DNA of 64,000 nucleotides from Natronomicrosphaera sp040876735 (GTDB taxonomy: Bacteria > Planctomycetota > Phycisphaerae > Phycisphaerales > Phycisphaeraceae). Shown one piece after another: positions 59,318 through 64,000 of this stretch. Each line of letters begins with the position of its first letter. Position 1 is the first letter of the stretch. The notes under the pieces are model-generated. The model was not told the origin of the DNA and made no database searches. It worked only from the letters and a program-made list of their open reading frames with translations. The translations under genes and the position numbers were made by a program. Where the stretch lies: contig JBBDPC010000127.1 of assembly GCA_040876735.1 (NCBI GenBank), forward strand, positions 1 through 64,000, in the 5' to 3' direction.

Positions 59318-60796
59318 TCAATGTCCCGTTTGCCGCACGCCGCCATAGGTGGTGTCGTCCCGCGGCGTCAGCTTGACCGCATCCACGTCCGTCACCTGGA
59401 AGAACGATCGGAGGGACGCCCCTTCGCCCGGCACGCGTACCCAATCGATGCGGCTGATCTCGAACACGGCGGGGGCACTTCTTTGCCGCCATGAAGGCAA
59501 CAGCCCGACGGCGATCACCTGACTCGGGTTGATCGGCCGTTGCCGCTGCATCGCGCCCGCCATGTCGCCGGCACCGTAAACACAGACGAAGTCCGCCAAC
59601 GGAACAATCACCCGCGTTTGCTCGCCATTGGCCAGGGCCCGGCGCGCATGATAGAAGGCATGGGACACGTCGCGCGTCGCCTCCTGGGTCAAGTAGTAGT
59701 CGAAGCTCGACTCGGGCTGATCGCGCCACGCCTCGGGTGGGGCAAACTGTTCCCAGGCGAACGCATCGTCACCCGCTTGCGGCGCGGTGTACGCAATCAG
59801 GTCGACCGACAGTTCATCCAAGTCCGCCGGATGGGTCGCGCGTAGATCGATCGCAATGGCGTTCGCTTCCGCTGCGCCCGCGACCTTGATGCCGGTGAAC
59901 GCCACCTCCTCCTGACCGCGATGCTCGATATGCAGCGCGCCGCCCCGGCCGTCGTCCGGCACATGGTGCGACAGCTTCGGCGGCGTCCACGTGGGGCGGG
60001 CCAATTGCGGTTCGCCGGAGAAGTCAACCCCCTTGTGAGTGGCGGTGAACACCCCGCCCATGGCATCAGACAACGCGAAGTCGGCGATCGACGCGATCAC
60101 CTGCACCGCATCGGCGTCGAACGTCGGGTAGGGCTGACCACGGCCGGTGTGCAGCAGTTCCACGCGATCGATCAGCACCGTGCCCACCGAGCCACGGTGC
60201 GCGTGCAGGTACAACGGCTCCTGAATCCACCGGGTGTAGTAGATGACGGGCGACTCGCGCCCGAACCCCGCCCGGCGGAAGTTGCGCATCAGCCCGTCGT
60301 GCAGTGACAGTTCCACCGTCTGCCACCGCCCTGCCGCATCCGCGGTCAGCGTCACCGGCTGGGTCTGGACGTCGCTGTGGCCAAAGTAGATCGTCGGCCC
60401 ACCGCACGAAAGGATGACCCTCCCTTCCGTCACCAGGTACCGCAGACGCACCGCATCGGCGGTTGGCGGCAGCAGCGTGGGGCCGACCGGCATGACACGG
60501 TAGCTTTCCCGCTGGCCCCATGGCATCTGATCGGTCACCGTCAGCTTCAGCGCCCGGCCTTCGCCAGCCTCAACAACTTGCGTGATGCCATAGGAAGCGG
60601 CCTGTTCCTTCTGCTCGTCCGTCCAGTTCCACTGCACCACGGCCGGCCGCGCATCACCGGGTTGCTCACGCTGATAATCGCGCAGCACGGTCGCCACCGA
60701 CGTGGAATCGCCCGCCTCGCCCCCCCATGCCACGGAGGCAAACAGAACCATTCCCACGACACCAGCAGCCCGCGCCCAGGTCACACCTTGCGACAT
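59318..60796 (-). CDS. Secreted protein of unknown family
   Basis: This 492-residue protein has a signal peptide (WARAAGVVGMVLFASVAWGG) and a beta-rich body. One middle region (LRYLVTEGRVILSCGGPTIY, FGHSDVQTQPVTL) resembles carbohydrate-binding jelly-roll folds, with aromatic residues WNWTDEQ and YYTRWIQEP. I recognise no catalytic motif. The start ATG at 60796 is the one that creates the signal peptide; the longer frame has no support. It is divergent from the amidohydrolase-Rieske operon. Confidence 0.75.
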   Translation of the reverse strand: MSQGVTWARAAGVVGMVLFASVAWGGEAGDSTSVATVLRDYQREQPGDARPAVVQWNWTDEQKEQAASYGITQVVEAGEGRALKLTVTDQMPWGQRESYRVMPVGPTLLPPTADAVRLRYLVTEGRVILSCGGPTIYFGHSDVQTQPVTLTADAAGRWQTVELSLHDGLMRNFRRAGFGRESPVIYYTRWIQEPLYLHAHRGSVGTVLIDRVELLHTGRGQPYPTFDADAVQVIASIADFALSDAMGGVFTATHKGVDFSGEPQLARPTWTPPKLSHHVPDDGRGGALHIEHRGQEEVAFTGIKVAGAAEANAIAIDLRATHPADLDELSVDLIAYTAPQAGDDAFAWEQFAPPEAWRDQPESSFDYYLTQEATRDVSHAFYHARRALANGEQTRVIVPLADFVCVYGAGDMAGAMQRQRPINPSQVIAVGLLPSWRQRSAPAVFEISRIDWVRVPGEGASLRSFFQVTDVDAVKLTPRDDTTYGGVRQTGH

Positions 60797-61098
60797 CGCC
60801 GTGTCTCCATGCGTCGACAACGCATGCCGCATACACCGGGCGCCAGTCTGACCTGTTCCGGTATGCACCGCGTCCGGAAGTCTTATCATCCGGCCTCTCC
60901 CTGTTTTCCAATCGCCCTCGCCGAGCAACGCAGGCCTGCCAATTGGCATCGTATAGATCTGATGGACCGAATATAACATAGCCAGAGTGGACCATCGCCT
61001 ATCCCCCGAACGCTGTCTCACCATCGACACCAGCGATGCGCCGGTTTGACCTCGTCCATGGCCGCCTGCCTCCGCCGGTGCAGCGGGTTTTCCAGTGG
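60797..61098. other. Spacer between divergent secreted-protein and amidohydrolase genes
   Basis: About 430 bp separate the two starts. The right part holds the promoter and operator listed separately. The left 300 bp show no gene; frames there lack ribosome sites and family matches. The base composition is less GC-rich than upstream. Confidence 0.4.
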
Positions 61099-61142
61099 TT
61101 GACGCAGGATGACCATGCCGGATATGCTTAATCTGTGATTAA
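61099..61142 (+). promoter_or_regulatory. Promoter with overlapping operator-like palindrome
   Basis: TTGACG (61099-61104), an 18-base spacer and TATGCT (61123-61128) form a promoter-like pair. A perfect palindrome TTAATC-tgt-GATTAA (61128-61142) begins on the last base of the -10 box and covers the expected start, 90 bp before the amidohydrolase. A bound repressor would block initiation. Confidence 0.55.
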
Positions 61143-61231
61143 CGCTTTTTGTCGGCCTGGCCACTTCCCGTGCAACCGCCCTTGCCTTTCTGCCGCTGGC
61201 CATGGTGGCTCGGGAATGGAGGATGTTGCTG

Positions 61232-62371
61232 ATGAGCATGCATGCCCCCTCGGAATCTGAACCGGCCGGCGCGGTACGGTCGGCGTCCTGCTTCACACTG
61301 GTCGACACCGACATCCACCACTGCCTCGCCGGCACCTCCGATCTGTTGCCGTATCTTTCAAAGTACGACCAGGTCCGGCTCAAACAGTTCGGCACGGGCG
61401 GGACAGGCGACCCCTACGCCTACAACGGGGGGATCCACGGCCGACGGGCCGACGTCGTCAACGAGGGCAAGTGGGTCGAGCCCGGCAGCAACATCAGCAA
61501 GGTCGTGCACGAACACCTGGATCCCGGCGGGTTCGACATCGGCATCCTCACGGGGCAGTCGGTCTACGGGGCCAGCGCGATTGCGGATATCAGCTATGCC
61601 GCATCGTTATGCCGGGCTTTCAACGATTGGACCATCGAGCACTGGCTGCCGGCCGATCGCCGCTTCCGTTTCTGCATGGCGATCGGCACACAGGACCCGG
61701 TCGCCGCCGCCCGGGAGATCGACCGCATCGGCGACCATCCGCAGATCTGCGGCGTCCTGATGCCCGGCGGCGCGCCCCGGCCGTTTGGCCAACGCTTCTA
61801 CAATCCGATCTTTGAAGCGTGTTGCCAACATCATCTCACCCCCGCCATTCACTTTTTCAGCGAAGGCGGCGGCATCAATCCGGCCCCGACACCCGCGGGC
61901 TATCCCGGCTCCTACGCCGAAAGCCGAGCCTCACGTTTCACCATCTATCTCGCCCATCTGGCGAGTCTGATCTATGAAGGAACCTTTGAAACCTTCCCCG
62001 ACCTGAAGGTCGCCATGCTCGAGTGCGGCTTCGCCTGGGTGCCATCAGCACTTTGGCGAATGGATAGCGACTGGAAAGGCCTGCGACAGCAGACGCCCTG
62101 GGTCAAACGGCTGCCCAGCGAATACGTGATCGAACATGTTCGCTTCAATTCGCAGCCGGTCGACGAGCCCCCGAGGCGGCGGGACGTGGAGCAACTGGTC
62201 ACCTGGATGCATGGCGATCAGACGCTGATGTTCGGGAGTGACTTCCCACACTGGGACTACGATGACCCGGCACGTACACTGACCGAATTGCCCGCCCCCC
62301 TGCGGCAACGTGTGATGGCTGACAATGCCGCCGAGGTGTTCCGCCTGCAACCACTGGAGGCGTTGGCATGA
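61232..62371 (+). CDS. Amidohydrolase family (amidohydro-rel) metal-dependent hydrolase
   Basis: This 379-residue TIM-barrel hydrolase belongs to the ACMSD/decarboxylase-like branch. It has an N-terminal metal motif VDTDIHH, a central TPAIHFFSEGGG with the metal His, LECGFAWVPSALWRM, and FGSDFPHWDYDDP with the catalytic Asp near the end. These enzymes hydrolyse or decarboxylate cyclic and aromatic carboxylates. The ATG at 61232 follows GGAGG by nine bases; upstream ATGs at 61202 and 61223 are less well placed. The stop overlaps the Rieske start (ATGA), so the two act together. Confidence 0.88.
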   Translation: MSMHAPSESEPAGAVRSASCFTLVDTDIHHCLAGTSDLLPYLSKYDQVRLKQFGTGGTGDPYAYNGGIHGRRADVVNEGKWVEPGSNISKVVHEHLDPGGFDIGILTGQSVYGASAIADISYAASLCRAFNDWTIEHWLPADRRFRFCMAIGTQDPVAAAREIDRIGDHPQICGVLMPGGAPRPFGQRFYNPIFEACCQHHLTPAIHFFSEGGGINPAPTPAGYPGSYAESRASRFTIYLAHLASLIYEGTFETFPDLKVAMLECGFAWVPSALWRMDSDWKGLRQQTPWVKRLPSEYVIEHVRFNSQPVDEPPRRRDVEQLVTWMHGDQTLMFGSDFPHWDYDDPARTLTELPAPLRQRVMADNAAEVFRLQPLEALA

Positions 62372-62835
62372 GCAGCCTGCCTGTTTGTCCTGTTCATGAT
62401 TTGCCGCCAGGCCACCGACGGCTCGTGACGGCCCCGGGCAATATCAGTATCGGCGTGTTTAATGTTAACGGCCGATTCTATGCACTGCGCAATATCTGCC
62501 CGCATCGTAAGGCGCCACTCTGCCGCGGCCAGGTCACCGGGCGGGTGACCAGCAGCGGTCCCGGCGATGCACAAATGCACGGATCGGATCAGATCCTGCG
62601 ATGCCCCTGGCATGGCTGGGAGTTCGACATCACGACAGGCGAGTCCGTCTTCAATCCGCACAAGGTCCGCGTGAAGACTTACCCCGTCACTGTGGAGACT
62701 GCCGCCGAATGCACATCCGAGGGAGAGACGGGATACATACCGCTGGAGGATGAACCTGCAATCGAAACGTATCCCGTTACGGTCGAAGATGGCACTGTAA
62801 CCGTGTTGCTCAGCGAGCGTTCAAGGAGCACGTGA
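62368..62835 (+). CDS. Rieske [2Fe-2S] domain protein
   Basis: This 155-residue protein has a Rieske centre with both halves: CPHRKAPLCRG (Cys-x-His) and CPWHGWEFDITTGES (Cys-x-x-His). It is of the ferredoxin or small oxygenase-subunit type. The C-terminal region contains two nearly identical repeats (TYPVTVETAAE and TYPVTVEDGTV), probably an internal duplication. Coupling to an amidohydrolase recalls aromatic-degradation modules, in which Rieske ferredoxins feed electrons to an oxygenase; no oxygenase is in the window. Confidence 0.9.
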   Translation: MSSLPVCPVHDLPPGHRRLVTAPGNISIGVFNVNGRFYALRNICPHRKAPLCRGQVTGRVTSSGPGDAQMHGSDQILRCPWHGWEFDITTGESVFNPHKVRVKTYPVTVETAAECTSEGETGYIPLEDEPAIETYPVTVEDGTVTVLLSERSRST

Positions 62836-62912
62836 TTCGCGCCTTGATTTTTCATCCCCTTAGCGGGGACAAGAGTGCAACACATGAACCGTTGGCGCGG
62901 ATGACAAATACT

Positions 62913-63007
62913 GAGCCTTGAACCGTTCGCTTTTAGCCTTCAGCCAGAATGTCCCGTCCGTTCGGCCTGTCGCTGGCTAATGGCTTAAAGCGAACGGCTC
63001 AAGGCTC
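62913..63007. repeat. 95-bp element with 24-bp terminal inverted repeats (copy 2)
   Basis: The left arm (62913-62936) and right arm (62984-63007) differ at two of 24 positions; the right arm is identical to that of copy 1 at 6811-6834. The 47-nt centre matches copy 1 at 42 positions. It lies in the spacer between the Rieske gene and a secreted-protein gene. Confidence 0.9.
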
Positions 63008-63085
63008 AATAGATGGCCGAAGCAGGGCCAGGACGTTCGTTGCGGAATTGTGGTGTACATATTGAACATGTTCTGGAGATTGTTC

Positions 63086-64000
63086 ATGAAACAGGCGCAT
63101 TGGACCACATTGATTGCGATGTCCACAACGGCACTCATTGCCAGTACGACCATTGCTGAACCGGCTTATGTTGACTTGTCCAGCGTCGCCAATCGGTCAC
63201 TTGAAGACGATGCCGTCGCGGACAATGGCGAAGGCGGTTGGTCGGATGAAGGCGCCAATGACATGTTCATCTATCCCCCGATTCGTTCTGGTGATGTTGT
63301 GCGGAACGGCCATTCCTTCCACCTGCCCCGGGCAACGGAGGACAACGGCGCCACCATTGTCATGCTGCGCGGGCACGACGTCCCGGATCTGCCTCAGCAG
63401 GTGAAAGTGCCCGTGCCGAACGAAACGGGCAGGTATGTCTACTTCCTCCAGAATATGTCGCGCACATCAGACGATCTCGCTTCGGAGGCACAGGTGGCGG
63501 AATACACGGTGCATTACGCTGACGGCTCGGAGGAGGCGATCCCGTTGCATGCCGGCCAACACTTGCGCCACTGGTGGACGGGAAACTGGTGGGACAACGG
63601 CGGCGCGGACAGTTGGCCAATCTTCATGGGCCGGAACGCCTACAGCGGACGATGGAAGCATTACATCGGCGTCTGGGCGATGCAGTGGACAAACCCACAT
63701 CCCGACAAAGTCATGACCGGCATCACTCTGGCTTCAATGGGCACGGCGGCGCCGGCGATTTTCGCCATTACCATCGACGATGTTGATTATCACGCCAGCG
63801 ATCAACTGAAGGCGAACTACGAGCGCCCCGACGAGCCACCCGTCGGCTACTTTGATGACAAGTTGGCGCAGGAGCGTCAGCGTATTTTTCAGGAAATGGT
63901 GGACCGTGAGATGGTGCGCGGCGTGCGGCGGATCGAGTTGATCGCGCCCGACCTGCTTGCGGTCACACTGGATGCGTGGGTGGCCGACGGCCCGGGCGCG
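63086..64000 (+). CDS. Secreted protein of unknown family (3' end cut by window edge)
   Basis: 305 codons are visible and the frame is open at the right edge. The signal peptide is WTTLIAMSTTALIASTTIAE. The domain after it looks like a galactose-binding-type beta sandwich: HSFHLPRATEDNGATIVMLR, VAEYTVHYADGSEEAIPLHA, YIGVWAMQWTNPHPDKVMTG, resembling the domains attached to glycoside hydrolases in planctomycetes. The second part (DDKLAQERQRIFQEMVDREM) is helical. GGAG eight bases before the ATG supports the start; an in-frame ATG 18 bp upstream is possible. Codon use is less GC3-biased than in the central window, which may hint at acquisition. Confidence 0.8.
   Translation, partial: MKQAHWTTLIAMSTTALIASTTIAEPAYVDLSSVANRSLEDDAVADNGEGGWSDEGANDMFIYPPIRSGDVVRNGHSFHLPRATEDNGATIVMLRGHDVPDLPQQVKVPVPNETGRYVYFLQNMSRTSDDLASEAQVAEYTVHYADGSEEAIPLHAGQHLRHWWTGNWWDNGGADSWPIFMGRNAYSGRWKHYIGVWAMQWTNPHPDKVMTGITLASMGTAAPAIFAITIDDVDYHASDQLKANYERPDEPPVGYFDDKLAQERQRIFQEMVDREMVRGVRRIELIAPDLLAVTLDAWVADGPGA

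Overview
The window looks like chromosomal DNA of a GC-rich, lipid A-producing, diderm planctomycete-like bacterium, probably of class Phycisphaerae. I infer this from four things: an lpxC-fabZ fusion in an lpxD/lpxCfabZ/lpxA cluster, a type II secretion / type IV pilus-like cluster with very large minor pseudopilin-like proteins, a fused TPR-YggX protein, and strong G/C bias at third codon positions. This rests on family knowledge and was not checked by a search. I see no rRNA, tRNA, CRISPR array, transposase or phage gene.

Layout. 1-4.6 kb (minus strand): nusA then infB (cut by the left edge), preceded by a roughly 300-nt structured leader with its own promoter and an intrinsic terminator. 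4.7-9.2 kb: a Rho_N-like small protein, a DUF2267 protein, Sua5/TsaC and a heavy-metal P-type ATPase. 9.2-9.7 kb: an S23-type four-helix-bundle pseudogene lying inside an inverted repeat. 9.7-21.4 kb: a membrane cluster with a divergent ABC permease, then three consecutive SPFH (HflK/HflC/stomatin-like) proteins, an ABC ATPase, a large ABC permease and a membrane-anchored protein of unknown family. 21.5-36 kb: a secretion/pilus assembly cluster (two PilB/GspE ATPases, PilT, PilC/GspF, five pseudopilins and a 1075-residue GspK-like protein). 36-42 kb: housekeeping genes (HIT, tadA, methyltransferase, TPR-YggX, Gfo/Idh/MocA oxidoreductase, cysC, TPR lipoprotein). 42-49.5 kb: envelope biogenesis (Skp/OmpH-like, lpxD, lpxC-fabZ, lpxA, FkbM methyltransferase, cupin lipoprotein, murC). 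49.6-55.8 kb: a TIM-barrel epimerase-like protein, an orphan NtrC-type regulator, a small unknown protein and ileS. 55.8-58.8 kb: a KamA-type radical SAM aminomutase coupled to a ureohydrolase and an NAD-dependent epimerase. 58.9-64 kb: an ArsR regulator, two secreted proteins, and an amidohydrolase-Rieske pair.

The most striking non-coding signal is upstream of ileS. A near-consensus promoter has its -10 box six bases before the ATG of an 18-codon, isoleucine-rich leader peptide. Downstream are three mutually exclusive short stems, the last followed by seven U residues. This is the layout of classical amino-acid attenuation, here in front of an aminoacyl-tRNA synthetase.

The second strong signal is the repeat content of the intergenic spacers. 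A 95-bp element with 24-bp terminal inverted repeats is present twice. Three copies of a ~22-bp palindrome are present. Seven loci carry a class of 80-270 bp imperfect palindromes whose arms are built of short degenerate words; one of these encloses the S23 pseudogene.
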